Part shown: piece by piece, positions 1-8,800 of the stretch
How positions within the stretch are numbered: the first letter of the stretch is position 1
How the letters are laid out: each line of letters starts with the position of its first letter
Assembly: GCA_937925695.1 (NCBI GenBank)
Contig: CALAMD010000045.1
Span: 1 to 45,975 of the forward strand
From: an uncultured Bacillaceae bacterium
Lineage (GTDB): Bacteria; Bacillota; Bacilli; Bacillales; Amphibacillaceae
Direction of reading: 5' to 3'
Length of the DNA stretch: 45,975 nucleotides
Position numbers and translations under genes: made by a program
Notes under the pieces: model-generated
The model's database searches: none
The model's input: only the letters and a program-made list of their open reading frames with translations
What the model was told of the DNA's origin: nothing

Positions 1-59
1 ATCCGTTTAAAGATGACGGACAACCAATAGATCTTTCAGATGATGATCTACCATTTTAA
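1..59 (+). CDS. ssb: Single-stranded DNA-binding protein, C-terminal end only
   Basis: Only the last 18 complete codons and the stop lie in the window; the gene starts to the left. The visible peptide ends in the acidic tip DDDLPF, the conserved SSB C-terminus that docks replication and repair partners (RecQ, RecG, RecO, PriA, helicase loaders). The next gene is rpsR, which matches the rpsF-ssb-rpsR order of Bacillus, and this supports the call despite the short fragment. The OB-fold is outside the window and cannot be checked. Confidence 0.9.
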   Translation, partial: PFKDDGQPIDLSDDDLPF

Positions 60-83
60 AAACTGATTAGAGTTGAAAGCATT

Positions 84-106
84 CAAACTTATCAATGATA
101 AGTTTG
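84..106 (+). other. Perfect hairpin in the ssb-rpsR spacer
   Basis: A 10-bp perfect inverted repeat (84-93 with 97-106) closes a 3-nt loop. No T-run follows it, so it is not a classical terminator. It lies in an unusually long (156 nt) spacer between ssb and rpsR and could be a processing site, an attenuator or an mRNA-stabilising stem. A TTGACA-like hexamer occurs at 152-157, but I see no well-spaced -10 for it. Confidence 0.4.
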
Positions 107-215
107 TGTTTAAACAAAAACACGCTTGGATAATATGAGACTAAATATAATTTGACAATCATTATATACAACAAAACGATTAGAAAACATATTTACCTGG
201 CAAGGAGGGAAGGCA

Positions 216-446
216 ATGGCAGTTCGTCGTGGACGTGCAAAAAGACGAAAAGTATGCTATTTTACGGCAAATGGCATTACACATATAGATTATAAAGATG
301 TAGATCTATTAAAACGTTTTATTTCAGAACGTGGAACTATTTTACCACGCCGTGTAACTGGAACTTCAGCAAAGTATCAACGTAAATTAACAAAAGCCAT
401 TAAACGTGCTCGTACAATGGCATTACTACCTTTTGTAGTTGAGTAA
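216..446 (+). CDS. rpsR: 30S ribosomal protein bS18
   Basis: This 76-residue protein binds 16S rRNA as a partner of S6 in the platform of the small subunit. The family hallmarks are present: a basic N-terminus (RRGRAKRRKVCYF), the ITHIDYKDVDLLKRF segment and the RNA-binding RRVTGTSAKYQRKL motif, ending in the usual ALLPFV tail. The length is close to that of the Bacillus protein (about 79). A strong AAGGAGG Shine-Dalgarno lies just upstream of the ATG. It follows ssb as in other Bacillaceae and is closed by its own terminator. Confidence 0.98.
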   Translation: MAVRRGRAKRRKVCYFTANGITHIDYKDVDLLKRFISERGTILPRRVTGTSAKYQRKLTKAIKRARTMALLPFVVE

Positions 447-452
447 AAAAAT

Positions 453-495
453 CCCCTTCAAATCTGATGAAAAAGGTTTGAAGGGTTTTTATTTT
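453..495 (+). terminator. Rho-independent terminator of the ssb-rpsR operon
   Basis: Stem 454-464 pairs with 475-485 (CCCTTCAAA with TTTGAAGGG at its core) and is followed by a T-rich run. It sits a few bases after the rpsR stop. Confidence 0.9.
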
Positions 496-543
496 CTAGC
501 AATTATTTGTCAATTATAAATTATAAATATGAATATCACCCGG

Positions 544-1029
544 TTAGGTGGCTTTTCGCTTTGGATAAATCGTGATCATTTTTATTAACAGTAAACTGAT
601 ATAAATTAAGATAATTCCTAACATAAACATGTTTAATGGAAAAATGACAGAAACAATAGTAAAAATTAACAAAGGCGCTGTTGTAGAAAAGGCACACATT
701 TTCCATAATAACGAATAATGTAATTTACGGTTCATCATCTTGGCCAAGCCTTTACCTATATAAGCAATCATTGAAATCAGTGCAAAAACAAACACGGTCA
801 TAGGTAAGTAATAGAAAAAGAAAAAATATATGATGAGAAAAATTATATTTAAATAACTCCCCAATCCACTCGGTGCAAGTAATTGCTCGATCAGAGAGGG
901 GATTGAAAATACGAATATGAGAATGAACATATAGATAACAACAATATCCATCCCTAAACGATTAAGTTTAAATAAAGCTTGTTTACTTGGCAATTTTAAA
1001 CTTTCTCTAGCAGCATATAAAAATATCAT
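544..1029 (-). CDS. Predicted multi-pass membrane protein, DUF1189-like
   Basis: This protein of about 161 residues has four to five strongly hydrophobic segments and a basic C-terminus (YPKRK). The soluble N-terminal stretch (AARESLKLPSKQALFKLNRLG) followed by a membrane segment resembles DUF1189 proteins (YvdJ group), but that is a pattern impression, not an established match. I chose the ATG at 1029 because an AGGGTGA Shine-Dalgarno lies 5-6 nt before it; a longer frame opening with GTG at 1116 has no ribosome site. The gene is inverted relative to the conserved rpsR-yybS cluster it interrupts. No function can be assigned. Confidence 0.6.
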   Translation of the reverse strand: MIFLYAARESLKLPSKQALFKLNRLGMDIVVIYMFILIFVFSIPSLIEQLLAPSGLGSYLNIIFLIIYFFFFYYLPMTVFVFALISMIAYIGKGLAKMMNRKLHYSLLWKMCAFSTTAPLLIFTIVSVIFPLNMFMLGIILIYISLLLIKMITIYPKRKAT

Positions 1030-1320
1030 CTTTTTCACCCTGTTTCTGGTAATTATTATCATTATAAAGGATGAAATAACCCTAGTGTTAATAACTCGCT
1101 TAGATCTATTTTTCACGATGTATTGCTAAGAGAGATATTGATTATACTTTTATGATAAAGGCTTTGTTAAAGCAATGTTAGTGTTTGGATTTGATCTTGT
1201 TATTTGTAGTCGGTAAAACGAAAAATACGAAATCCATTTCAGTATGTTGTTTTAGTTTCATTGAAGAAATGAATTTTAACTATATGAAATAGTGAATTAA
1301 TTTTTTAGCGCTGTTCTGTT

Positions 1321-1329
1321 TGCTATAAT
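1321..1329 (+). promoter_or_regulatory. Extended -10 promoter for the yybS-gdpP-rplI-dnaB operon
   Basis: TGCTATAAT (extended -10, TG-N-TATAAT) lies about 50 nt before the yybS start. No good -35 hexamer is seen 17 bp upstream, which is typical of extended -10 promoters. The rest of 1117-1377 shows nothing else recognisable. Confidence 0.6.
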
Positions 1330-1377
1330 AGAAAGACAGCTTATGAAAGAATGTTGAATGATAATTGAGGTGACATA

Positions 1378-2328
1378 ATGAATCAATCAAAACAAATAAC
1401 GGATGGCGCATTACTTATTGCAGTTTTCGTTATTGCTATGTTATTTGCTATATATCTCCCCTTTGTCATGTTGTTCATGATATTCTTTTTACCGGTTCCA
1501 TTCGTTATCTATGCAGCTAAATATGACTGGAAACCTACACTCATTATGATTGCAGCAACGATAATTTTGTCTATACTCATTGTTTCACCATTCGTGACGA
1601 TTATGTCTATTCCCTTAACTGTACTAGCTGGTGCTAGTGGTCTGTTAATTGGACATGCAATACATCAGCAACTAAGCCCATACGAAACTTGGGCGAGAGG
1701 GGCAGTTGGTTATGTAGCTGGTTTGTTTTTCATTTTTGTGTTTACTCAATCACTATTAGATATTAATTGGTTTGTTGAAATAAATATGGTGTTTGAGGAA
1801 TCGCTACAAATTAGCAAAGAGTTAATCGATCAGATTGGCCTGATTAATATTGGGGAAGAAGAGTTTAATATCATTCAAGACCAATTTGCTTATATGACAA
1901 ATCTCATCCCAGCAGGAATGGCCATGATGGCTATTTTTATGGGATTGATTACCCAATGGTTAAGTTATAAAGTGATAAATCGTTTGGATAAAAAACAATT
2001 AGCCTTTCCGCCATTTCGCCATTTCAAATTACCTGTAGCATTGATTTGGATTTATTTTATTGCCATCATCGTAACATTATTTGATATGGATCCGAATGAT
2101 TTCATTTATGTGGCTGCTACTAATGTACTTGTATTAGTCGGCCTATTAATTACTTTGCAAGGATTTTCATTTATTTTTTATTATACACATATGAAAAAGT
2201 GGTCTAATGCTATTCCGGTCATTGTAATTATTATTAGCGTATTGATGCCTACAATTCTTCTTTATTTTGTAAGAATGATCGGTATAATTGATTTAGGATT
2301 TAATTTACGCAATCGTGTCACAAAATGA
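1378..2328 (+). CDS. yybS: YybS family integral membrane protein (DUF2232)
   Basis: The 316-residue protein is nearly all membrane: an N-terminal block of helices (residues about 10-120), a central hydrophilic stretch with acidic residues (about 140-175), and a C-terminal block of helices. Size, topology and position directly before gdpP-rplI-dnaB match YybS/DUF2232, which in related bacteria resembles membrane (S) components of ECF-type transporters; substrate and role are unknown. A GAGGTG ribosome site precedes the ATG. It is the first gene of a four-gene unit with short gaps, driven by the extended -10 promoter upstream. Confidence 0.85.
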   Translation: MNQSKQITDGALLIAVFVIAMLFAIYLPFVMLFMIFFLPVPFVIYAAKYDWKPTLIMIAATIILSILIVSPFVTIMSIPLTVLAGASGLLIGHAIHQQLSPYETWARGAVGYVAGLFFIFVFTQSLLDINWFVEINMVFEESLQISKELIDQIGLINIGEEEFNIIQDQFAYMTNLIPAGMAMMAIFMGLITQWLSYKVINRLDKKQLAFPPFRHFKLPVALIWIYFIAIIVTLFDMDPNDFIYVAATNVLVLVGLLITLQGFSFIFYYTHMKKWSNAIPVIVIIISVLMPTILLYFVRMIGIIDLGFNLRNRVTK

Positions 2329-2366
2329 AGTAATAGAAAGGGAAGTTAAGTTTTAGGAGCTGAAGA

Positions 2367-4343
2367 ATGATGACAAATACTAAAAAAAGAAATCATCTTA
2401 GCAGTCATTTATGGATGATATACTTACTTGCAACTGTCTTATTGGTGATTGTATGGTATTATCACTGGATTTTTGGATTAGTAATGGGGTTATTATTAGT
2501 AGCTTCCTTCTTCTATACACTTCGCACGGAAAAAATTTTGTTTAACGAAACGGAAAAGTATATTTCTACACTATCTTCTAGAATTGAAAAAGTTGGCGAA
2601 GTAGCACTTTTACAGATGCCTATTGGTATTATATTATTTAATGAACAATATGAAATTGAATGGATTAATCCCTTTATGACTCAGTTTAGAGCTGAGGATG
2701 ACTTACTTGGTCAATCATTAGATATTTTGTCGAATGATATTATTCCGGCGATAAGAGACGATCAAGAAGAAGTTTGGTTTCGTATGAATGATACGGACTT
2801 TCAGACAACGATTAAAAAAAATGAACGTATCTTGTATTTATTTGATAAAACAAATCAAGTAGAAATAGAAAAATTATATCAAGATGATCGGACAGTCATG
2901 GCCATCATTTTCTTAGATAACTATGAAGAAGTTACGAGAAATATGGATGATACATCGAAGAGTCAGCTCAATTCTAAAGTAACATCGGTATTAAATGATT
3001 GGGCAAATGAATACGGTCTTTATTTAAAAAGAACGTCCCAAACTCGCTTTTTAGCTGTTGGTACGAAAAAAATCCTTCAGGAACTAGAAGAATCAAAATT
3101 TGATATATTAGATACAGTAAGAGAAATAGATATTGAGATGGAACGTCGAAATTTCGTTACCTTAAGTATTGGCGTTGGTGAAGGCAATGCACCACTACCA
3201 TCATTGGGTGAAGTTGCCCAATCAAGTCTCGATTTGGCGTTAGGGCGTGGTGGTGATCAAGTCGTTATTAAAGATGAGTCAGGTAAAGTGCGCTTTTATG
3301 GTGGAAAAACCAATCCAATGGAAAAGAGAACCCGTGTTAGGGCCCGTTTCATATCCCATGCATTAAAAGAACTGATTAAAGAAAGTGATCAAGTGATTAT
3401 CATGGGGCATAAGGCACCTGATATGGATTCTTTAGGATCAGCAATCGGGATACTTAACATGGTAAAAGCTAATGATGTTGATGGCTATGTTGTCTTTGAT
3501 CAAAATGACATGAATACAGGCATTTATCGAGTTGTTCAAGCTATCCAAGAAAAAGAATCAATTTGGAATAATTTTATCAGTCCAGAAGAAGCTGAAGAAA
3601 TAATCACCGATCGAAGTTTAATAGTGATAGTTGACACACATAAACCTTCACTTGTTGCTCATCCAATCTTGCTCAATGAAACAGAATATAAAGTAGTTAT
3701 CGATCATCATCGTCGAGCAGAAGAATTTATCGAAAAGCCAACATTAGTTTATATGGAACCTTATGCTTCATCAACGGCGGAGTTGGTAACGGAATTAATC
3801 GAGTATCATCCTGATTCTGTTAAACTAGAAATGTTAGAATCGACAGCATTATTAGCAGGAATTATCGTTGATACGAAAAGCTTTACATTACGAACAGGTT
3901 CACGAACTTTTGATGCTGCATCGTATTTACGTTCCAAGGGAGCAGATACGATCCTCGTTCAGCAATTCATGAAAGAGGATTTAGATGTGTACTTAAAACG
4001 AAATAAATTAATTGAGCGGGCCCATGTTTTTGAAAAAACGATTGCGATCTCTAAAGCCAATGAAGGAGAAGTATTTGATCAAGTTATTATTGCTCAAGCT
4101 GCTGATACATTGCTCATGATGACGGGCATTACGGCCTCATTTGTCATTAGTGCATTGAATGATGGGCAGATCGGTATTAGCGCTCGTTCTCTTGGTGATA
4201 TTAATGTCCAGTTAGTTATGGAAAAACTAGGTGGTGGTGGACATTTATCTAATGCTGCTACCCAATTAAGTAATATGACGTTGGATGAAGCAGAAACATT
4301 ATTAAAGGAAACATTGAAAGAATATTTAGAGGGGAGAAATTAG
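2367..4343 (+). CDS. gdpP: Cyclic-di-AMP phosphodiesterase GdpP
   Basis: The enzyme hydrolyses c-di-AMP to pApA at the membrane and so sets the level of this essential messenger (potassium and osmolyte uptake, wall stress). The 658 residues contain two N-terminal membrane helices (about 12-55), a PAS-like domain (about 80-160), a degenerate GGDEF domain (about 175-305) and a DHH-DHHA1 catalytic module (about 335-655). The metal motifs are intact: GHKAPDMDS at 347-355, VDTHKP, the DHH triad at 446-448, and the GGGGH loop near the C-terminus. An AGGAG site lies 7 nt before the ATG at 2367. The stop is one base from rplI, so the two are tightly coupled. Length matches the family (about 659). Confidence 0.97.
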   Translation: MMTNTKKRNHLSSHLWMIYLLATVLLVIVWYYHWIFGLVMGLLLVASFFYTLRTEKILFNETEKYISTLSSRIEKVGEVALLQMPIGIILFNEQYEIEWINPFMTQFRAEDDLLGQSLDILSNDIIPAIRDDQEEVWFRMNDTDFQTTIKKNERILYLFDKTNQVEIEKLYQDDRTVMAIIFLDNYEEVTRNMDDTSKSQLNSKVTSVLNDWANEYGLYLKRTSQTRFLAVGTKKILQELEESKFDILDTVREIDIEMERRNFVTLSIGVGEGNAPLPSLGEVAQSSLDLALGRGGDQVVIKDESGKVRFYGGKTNPMEKRTRVRARFISHALKELIKESDQVIIMGHKAPDMDSLGSAIGILNMVKANDVDGYVVFDQNDMNTGIYRVVQAIQEKESIWNNFISPEEAEEIITDRSLIVIVDTHKPSLVAHPILLNETEYKVVIDHHRRAEEFIEKPTLVYMEPYASSTAELVTELIEYHPDSVKLEMLESTALLAGIIVDTKSFTLRTGSRTFDAASYLRSKGADTILVQQFMKEDLDVYLKRNKLIERAHVFEKTIAISKANEGEVFDQVIIAQAADTLLMMTGITASFVISALNDGQIGISARSLGDINVQLVMEKLGGGGHLSNAATQLSNMTLDEAETLLKETLKEYLEGRN

Positions 4344-4344
4344 G

Positions 4345-4791
4345 ATGAAAGTTATCTTATTGAAAGATGTGAAAGGGCAAGGAAAAAAAGGCGATGTTGT
4401 TGATGTTTCAGTTGGATATGCACGTAATTACTTGATCAAAAATAACTTAGCTCAAGAAGCTACCCCTGGAAACTTAAAAGCATTACAAGCTCAGAAGAAA
4501 AAACAACAACAGGCAGCCCAAGAAGAAAAGGAAGCAGCAATTAAATTAAAGGAAACACTAGCTAACATAACCATTGAAATAAAAGCTAAAGCTGGTGAAC
4601 AAGGCCGTTTATTTGGTTCAATTACGAACAAGCAGATTGCTACTGAATTACAAAAGAAACATAAAATAAAAATAGATAGAAGAAAAATAGATTTAGATCA
4701 ACCAATCAGATCATTAGGTCATACAACAATTCCTGTTAAATTGCATCCAGAAGTGACTGGATCAATTAAAGTCAATGTTAAGGAAGAATAA
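4345..4791 (+). CDS. rplI: 50S ribosomal protein bL9
   Basis: A 148-residue two-domain protein that binds 23S rRNA at the base of the L1 stalk and helps keep reading frame. The N-terminal domain (1-52) carries the signature KGDVVDVSVGYARNYLI, then a long Lys/Gln/Glu-rich connecting helix (about 45-75) and the C-terminal domain ending in an IPVKLHPEV segment. The ATG lies one base after the gdpP stop, and its ribosome site (GAGGGGAGA) lies inside the end of gdpP. Order gdpP-rplI-dnaB is conserved in Bacillaceae. Confidence 0.98.
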   Translation: MKVILLKDVKGQGKKGDVVDVSVGYARNYLIKNNLAQEATPGNLKALQAQKKKQQQAAQEEKEAAIKLKETLANITIEIKAKAGEQGRLFGSITNKQIATELQKKHKIKIDRRKIDLDQPIRSLGHTTIPVKLHPEVTGSIKVNVKEE

Positions 4792-4824
4792 TGTTGAAGA
4801 CTTCACCGGTAAGGGGGATATGCC

Positions 4825-6198
4825 ATGAATGATGTGTGGAATGATCGGATACCACCCCATAATATTGAAGCAGAACAAGCAGTCATAGGTGCGATTTTTT
4901 TAGAACCTGAGGCTTTTTCAACAGCTTCTGAAATCTTACGTCCGGAAGATTTTTATCGTGCGAGTCATCAACGCATTTTTCAAGCGATGATGAGCCTTTC
5001 TGATCGTGGTGAACCGATAGATCTAGTGACGGTAACTACCTTCTTGGCTAATGAGCAAACGATAGATGAAGCTGGTGGTGTGTCCTATTTAACCGATCTT
5101 GCCCGCAGTGTGCCTACAGCGGCAAATATAGAGTATTACAGTAAAATAGTTGAAGAAAAAGCGATTTTAAGAAGACTCATTCATACAGCAACAGATATTG
5201 TGTCAACAGCTTATGAAAACGAAGGTGACGTTGAAGAAGTCCTAAATGAAGCAGAGAAAAACATTTTAGAAGTTTCAAATCGACAAAATGTTGGGGCTTT
5301 TAAATCGATTAAAGATGTGTTAATTGAAGTTTATGATAACATTGAAAAACTGCATCAATCAAATGATACAGTTACCGGTATACCCACTGGTTATCGCGAT
5401 TTAGATAAAATTACTTCCGGATTTCAAAACAACGACTTAATCATTATTGCTGCGAGACCTTCTGTTGGTAAAACCGCTTTTGCTTTAAATATTGCCCAAA
5501 ATGTTGCAGCAAAAACAGATCATAATGTAGCAATTTTTAGTTTGGAAATGGGTGCTGATCAACTTGTTTCGAGGATGCTCTGTGCTGAAGGAAATATCGA
5601 TTCACAACGGTTAAGAACTGGTAATTTAGAAGCTGACGATTGGGGAAAGCTGACAATGGCCATGGGGAGTTTATCGAATGCGGGTATCTTTATTGACGAT
5701 ACGCCAGGTATTCGCGTTAGTGAAATTCGTTCTAAATGTCGGCGCTTGAAACAAGAACATGGTTTAGGAATGATTATTATTGATTATTTGCAATTGATTC
5801 AAGGTAGCCCTAATTCTAGAGAAAATCGTCAACAAGAAGTATCCGAAATATCTCGATCTTTAAAAGGATTAGCGAGAGAACTAAATGTACCTCTGATTGC
5901 TTTATCCCAATTATCACGGAGTGTGGAACAAAGACAAGATAAACGCCCGATGATGTCAGATTTAAGAGAGTCGGGAAGTTTAGAGCAAGATGCTGATATA
6001 GTAGGCTTTCTTTACCGGGATGATTACTATAACGATGAGACAGATAAACAGAATATCATTGAAATTATTATTTCAAAGCAGCGAAATGGTCCAACTGGTA
6101 CCGTAGAATTAGCTTTTGTAAAAGAATACAATAAATTTGTTAACTTAGATCATCGTTATGATGTAAGTGATGTTCCGCCAGAACCCGTTCATGCTTAA
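4825..6198 (+). CDS. dnaB: Replicative DNA helicase (DnaB; called DnaC in Bacillus subtilis)
   Basis: The hexameric 5'-3' helicase at the replication fork. The 457 residues hold the N-terminal collar domain (about 8-110), a linker helix, and a RecA-like motor with Walker A ARPSVGKT (210-217), the catalytic-Glu motif SLEMG, Walker B IIIDYLQLI, and the SDLRESGSLEQDAD region near 387-400. The frame has no intein or interruption. An AAGGGGG ribosome site precedes the ATG. It closes the yybS-gdpP-rplI-dnaB unit and is followed by a perfect terminator hairpin. Confidence 0.98.
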   Translation: MNDVWNDRIPPHNIEAEQAVIGAIFLEPEAFSTASEILRPEDFYRASHQRIFQAMMSLSDRGEPIDLVTVTTFLANEQTIDEAGGVSYLTDLARSVPTAANIEYYSKIVEEKAILRRLIHTATDIVSTAYENEGDVEEVLNEAEKNILEVSNRQNVGAFKSIKDVLIEVYDNIEKLHQSNDTVTGIPTGYRDLDKITSGFQNNDLIIIAARPSVGKTAFALNIAQNVAAKTDHNVAIFSLEMGADQLVSRMLCAEGNIDSQRLRTGNLEADDWGKLTMAMGSLSNAGIFIDDTPGIRVSEIRSKCRRLKQEHGLGMIIIDYLQLIQGSPNSRENRQQEVSEISRSLKGLARELNVPLIALSQLSRSVEQRQDKRPMMSDLRESGSLEQDADIVGFLYRDDYYNDETDKQNIIEIIISKQRNGPTGTVELAFVKEYNKFVNLDHRYDVSDVPPEPVHA

Positions 6199-6200
6199 TG

Positions 6201-6242
6201 ACCGAATAGGTTATAATTGACCTATTCGGTTATATTTTTTTT
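6201..6242 (+). terminator. Terminator after dnaB
   Basis: A perfect 10-bp inverted repeat, ACCGAATAGG (6201-6210) with CCTATTCGGT (6221-6230), is followed by a T-rich tract. It separates the helicase operon from purA. Confidence 0.92.
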
Positions 6243-6278
6243 ATAATATGAAAGACTATGATTGGATATACACACCAG

Positions 6279-6314
6279 ACGAACGTTTTTGAAGTTTACA
6301 TATTAAACGTTCGT
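6279..6314 (+). promoter_or_regulatory. PurBox pair (PurR operator) upstream of purA
   Basis: ACGAACGTTT (6279-6288) and its exact reverse complement AAACGTTCGT (6305-6314) are separated by 16 bp. The CGAA cores, inverted orientation and 16-17 bp spacing are those of the paired PurBoxes bound by Bacillus PurR, which represses purine synthesis and is relieved by PRPP. They lie just upstream of the purA -35 box. The purR gene itself is not in the window. Confidence 0.8.
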
Positions 6315-6321
6315 GATTACA

Positions 6322-6350
6322 TTGACTAAAGGTGTGAAGATTGGTATGAT
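6322..6350 (+). promoter_or_regulatory. Sigma-A promoter of purA
   Basis: TTGACT (6322-6327), a 17-bp spacer and TATGAT (6345-6350) form a near-consensus promoter about 55 nt before the purA start, directly downstream of the PurBox pair. Confidence 0.85.
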
Positions 6351-6403
6351 TACAGTTGTGAGCAGTTTCAATGTGAATGATATATTTTATGCGGAGGTGC
6401 GCT

Positions 6404-7690
6404 ATGTCATCAGTCGTCGTGGTCGGAACCCAATGGGGAGATGAAGGAAAAGGAAAAATAACGGATTTTCTCTCCCAAAATGCCGAAGTAGTTGCTCGTT
6501 ACCAAGGGGGAAATAATGCTGGACATACCATCGTGTTTGATGGTGTTACGTATAAATTACATTTAGTACCGTCTGGTATTTTCTTCAAAGAGAAAATATG
6601 TGTATTAGGAAATGGCATGGTTATTGATCCAAAGGCATTTGTTGAAGAAATCGCCTATTTACATAGTCATAACATTTCAACAGATAATTTAAAAGTGAGT
6701 AATCGAGCCCATGTCATTTTGCCATATCATATTAAACTAGACATTCTTCAAGAAGAAGAAAAAGGAATTTATAAAATTGGTACGACCAAAAAAGGAATCG
6801 GTCCAGCTTATATGGATAAAGCCGCAAGAGTTGGTATTCGGATAGCAGATTTATTGGATCGAAAAGCCTTTCGAGAAAAATTAACTCAGAATTTACAGGA
6901 AAAGAATCGTGTGTTTGAAAAAGTATACCAAGTAGAACCCTTTGAGATAGATGAGATATTTGAAGAATATTTTGAATATGGACAAAAATTAGCAAAGTAC
7001 GTTTGTGATACATCGGTTGTCTTAAATGATGCCCTTGATGAAGGTCGTCGTGTGTTATTTGAAGGGGCACAAGGCGTTATGCTTGATATTGATCAGGGAA
7101 CATATCCCTTTGTTACCTCGTCAAATCCAGTTGCTGGTGGAGTGACGATCGGTTCTGGTGTAGGGCCAACAAAAATTGATCATGTTGTTGGCGTTGCAAA
7201 AGCATATACAACCCGGGTTGGAGATGGTCCATTTCCAACTGAGTTAACGAATGAGATTGGCGATCAAATTCGCGAAGTTGGTAGAGAGTACGGTACAACA
7301 ACAGGTAGACCAAGACGAGTAGGCTGGTTTGACAGTGTCGTTGTCAGGCATGCCCGTCGGGTAAGTGGTATTACCGATTTATCATTAAATTCACTGGACG
7401 TCCTAACAGGTATCGACACGTTAAAAATTTGTGTAGCGTATAAGTATAAAGGTCAAGTGATCGAGGAGTTTCCAGCTAATTTAAATATTTTAGCAGAATG
7501 TGAACCCGTCTATGAAGAACTTCCTGGTTGGACAGAAGATATTACCGGTGTAAGAAACCTAGAGGATTTACCTGAAAATGCGCGCCATTATTTAGAGCGT
7601 GTTTCTCAATTAACTGGTATACCACTTTCAATATTTTCCGTTGGACCAGACCGTTCACAAACGAATGTGTTAAGAAGTGTATATCGTTAA
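6404..7690 (+). CDS. purA: Adenylosuccinate synthetase
   Basis: Catalyses GTP-dependent condensation of IMP and aspartate to adenylosuccinate, the first step from IMP to AMP. The 428-residue protein begins with the glycine-rich GTP motif WGDEGKGK, then NNAGHT, the IMP-binding GTTKKGIGP segment, FEGAQG and the aspartate-loop region TTTGRPRR. Length matches Bacillus PurA (430). I chose the ATG at 6404, preceded by GGAGGTG; a frame-open ATG at 6377 has no ribosome site. The gene is monocistronic between two terminators and has its own PurBox-controlled promoter. Confidence 0.97.
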   Translation: MSSVVVVGTQWGDEGKGKITDFLSQNAEVVARYQGGNNAGHTIVFDGVTYKLHLVPSGIFFKEKICVLGNGMVIDPKAFVEEIAYLHSHNISTDNLKVSNRAHVILPYHIKLDILQEEEKGIYKIGTTKKGIGPAYMDKAARVGIRIADLLDRKAFREKLTQNLQEKNRVFEKVYQVEPFEIDEIFEEYFEYGQKLAKYVCDTSVVLNDALDEGRRVLFEGAQGVMLDIDQGTYPFVTSSNPVAGGVTIGSGVGPTKIDHVVGVAKAYTTRVGDGPFPTELTNEIGDQIREVGREYGTTTGRPRRVGWFDSVVVRHARRVSGITDLSLNSLDVLTGIDTLKICVAYKYKGQVIEEFPANLNILAECEPVYEELPGWTEDITGVRNLEDLPENARHYLERVSQLTGIPLSIFSVGPDRSQTNVLRSVYR

Positions 7691-7744
7691 ATGATTGCAA
7701 ATATATCATCGACTATTTAAATGTTTCATCCAGTCGATTAAAAT

Positions 7745-7835
7745 AAAGTCCTTGCCATATTAAACTGATTTTAAAGGTTAGCATCTTGATCTACCTTTTT
7801 CAGTTTATCATTGGCAAAGGACTTTTATTTTTTGT
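7745..7835 (+). terminator. Long structured terminator after purA
   Basis: A large nested hairpin: 7745-7757 pairs with 7811-7825 (AAAGTCCTT with AAGGACTTT), 7761-7768 with 7800-7807 (TAAACTGA with TCAGTTTA), and an inner AAAGG/CCTTT stem. A T-rich tract follows. It fills much of the purA-walR gap. Confidence 0.8.
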
Positions 7836-7980
7836 AAACATACGATTTTAAAAAGGATTTTGGATAAATTTGATGAAAATTATCATATAGAGATTTCATG
7901 TAATGTTTTAGTACAGGGTATGTAGCGATGTTAATCATATAACACATACATAATTTGTCAGATAACTTCTAGTACAACAT

Positions 7981-8009
7981 AAGACATTTCAGGGAAAGTA
8001 CGTTAAAAT
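7981..8009 (+). promoter_or_regulatory. Candidate promoter of the walR operon
   Basis: AAGACA (7981-7986), 17 bp, TAAAAT (8004-8009) is a plausible sigma-A promoter about 85 nt before walR. A TATAAT at 8061-8066 is closer to the gene but has no -35 at the right spacing. The rest of 7836-8093 holds nothing else I recognise. Confidence 0.4.
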
Positions 8010-8093
8010 AGTAATTAAGCATAAGCTAGACTTGTTTAACTAAATCTATACGTAATCATTTATAATACATTTAATTTAAGGGATGTGGATCAT

Positions 8094-8795
8094 ATGGATT
8101 CAAAAATACTTGTTGTTGATGATGAACGCCCGATAGCAGATATATTGAAGTTTAACCTCGAGAAAGAAGGCTATGAAGTCATTTGTGCATTTGATGGTGA
8201 AGAGGCGATTGAGTTAGCTGAAAAGGAGCAACCGGATTTAATTTTATTAGATATTATGTTACCTAAAAAAGACGGAAATGAAGTTTGTCGCGAAATTCGC
8301 AAAAACCATACCATGCCAATCATCATGCTAACAGCTAGAGATTCTGAAATCGATAAAGTGTTAGGCTTAGAACTAGGGGCAGACGATTATGTGACGAAAC
8401 CTTTTAGTAATCGGGAACTACTTGCGCGCGTTAAAGCAAATTTACGTAGACAACAAATACCTGATAGTCAAACCAATACATCAAAGGATATTGTCATTGA
8501 TAATTTAGTCATCCATCCAGATGCTTATTCTGTTTCCCGAGATGGCGAGCATATCGATTTAACGCATCGTGAATATGAACTGTTATATTATTTGGCTCAA
8601 CATATTGGACAAGTCATGACTAGAGAACATTTGCTAGAAACAGTATGGGGTTATGATTATTATGGTGATGTTCGAACAGTTGACGTTACCATTAGACGTT
8701 TAAGGGAAAAAATTGAAGAAGATCCAAGTAATCCAACTTGGATTATTACACGTAGAGGTGTAGGGTATTATTTACGAAATCCTGAACAGGAGTAG
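8094..8795 (+). CDS. walR: Essential response regulator WalR
   Basis: OmpR-family transcription factor that, phosphorylated by WalK, controls autolysins and other wall-remodelling genes. The 233 residues contain a receiver domain (1-120; DD pair near the start, phospho-acceptor Asp53 in LLDIMLP, Thr and Lys switch residues in MLTA and VTKPFS) and a winged-helix DNA-binding domain (about 130-232). The ATG at 8094 is chosen over GTG 8085 because the AAGGGA ribosome site is 10 nt from the ATG but only 1 nt from the GTG, and this gives the family's usual N-terminus. First gene of walRKHIJ-htrA. Confidence 0.98.
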   Translation: MDSKILVVDDERPIADILKFNLEKEGYEVICAFDGEEAIELAEKEQPDLILLDIMLPKKDGNEVCREIRKNHTMPIIMLTARDSEIDKVLGLELGADDYVTKPFSNRELLARVKANLRRQQIPDSQTNTSKDIVIDNLVIHPDAYSVSRDGEHIDLTHREYELLYYLAQHIGQVMTREHLLETVWGYDYYGDVRTVDVTIRRLREKIEEDPSNPTWIITRRGVGYYLRNPEQE

Positions 8796-8800
8796 TTTTT

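Noticed and set aside
6732..7070. Open frame antisense to purA (and similar ones at 7113-7313, 14426-14713, 22424-22711, 43420-43689)
   Set aside because: They lie fully inside strong conserved genes on the other strand, lack ribosome sites and show no protein-like conservation; they are frame shadows.
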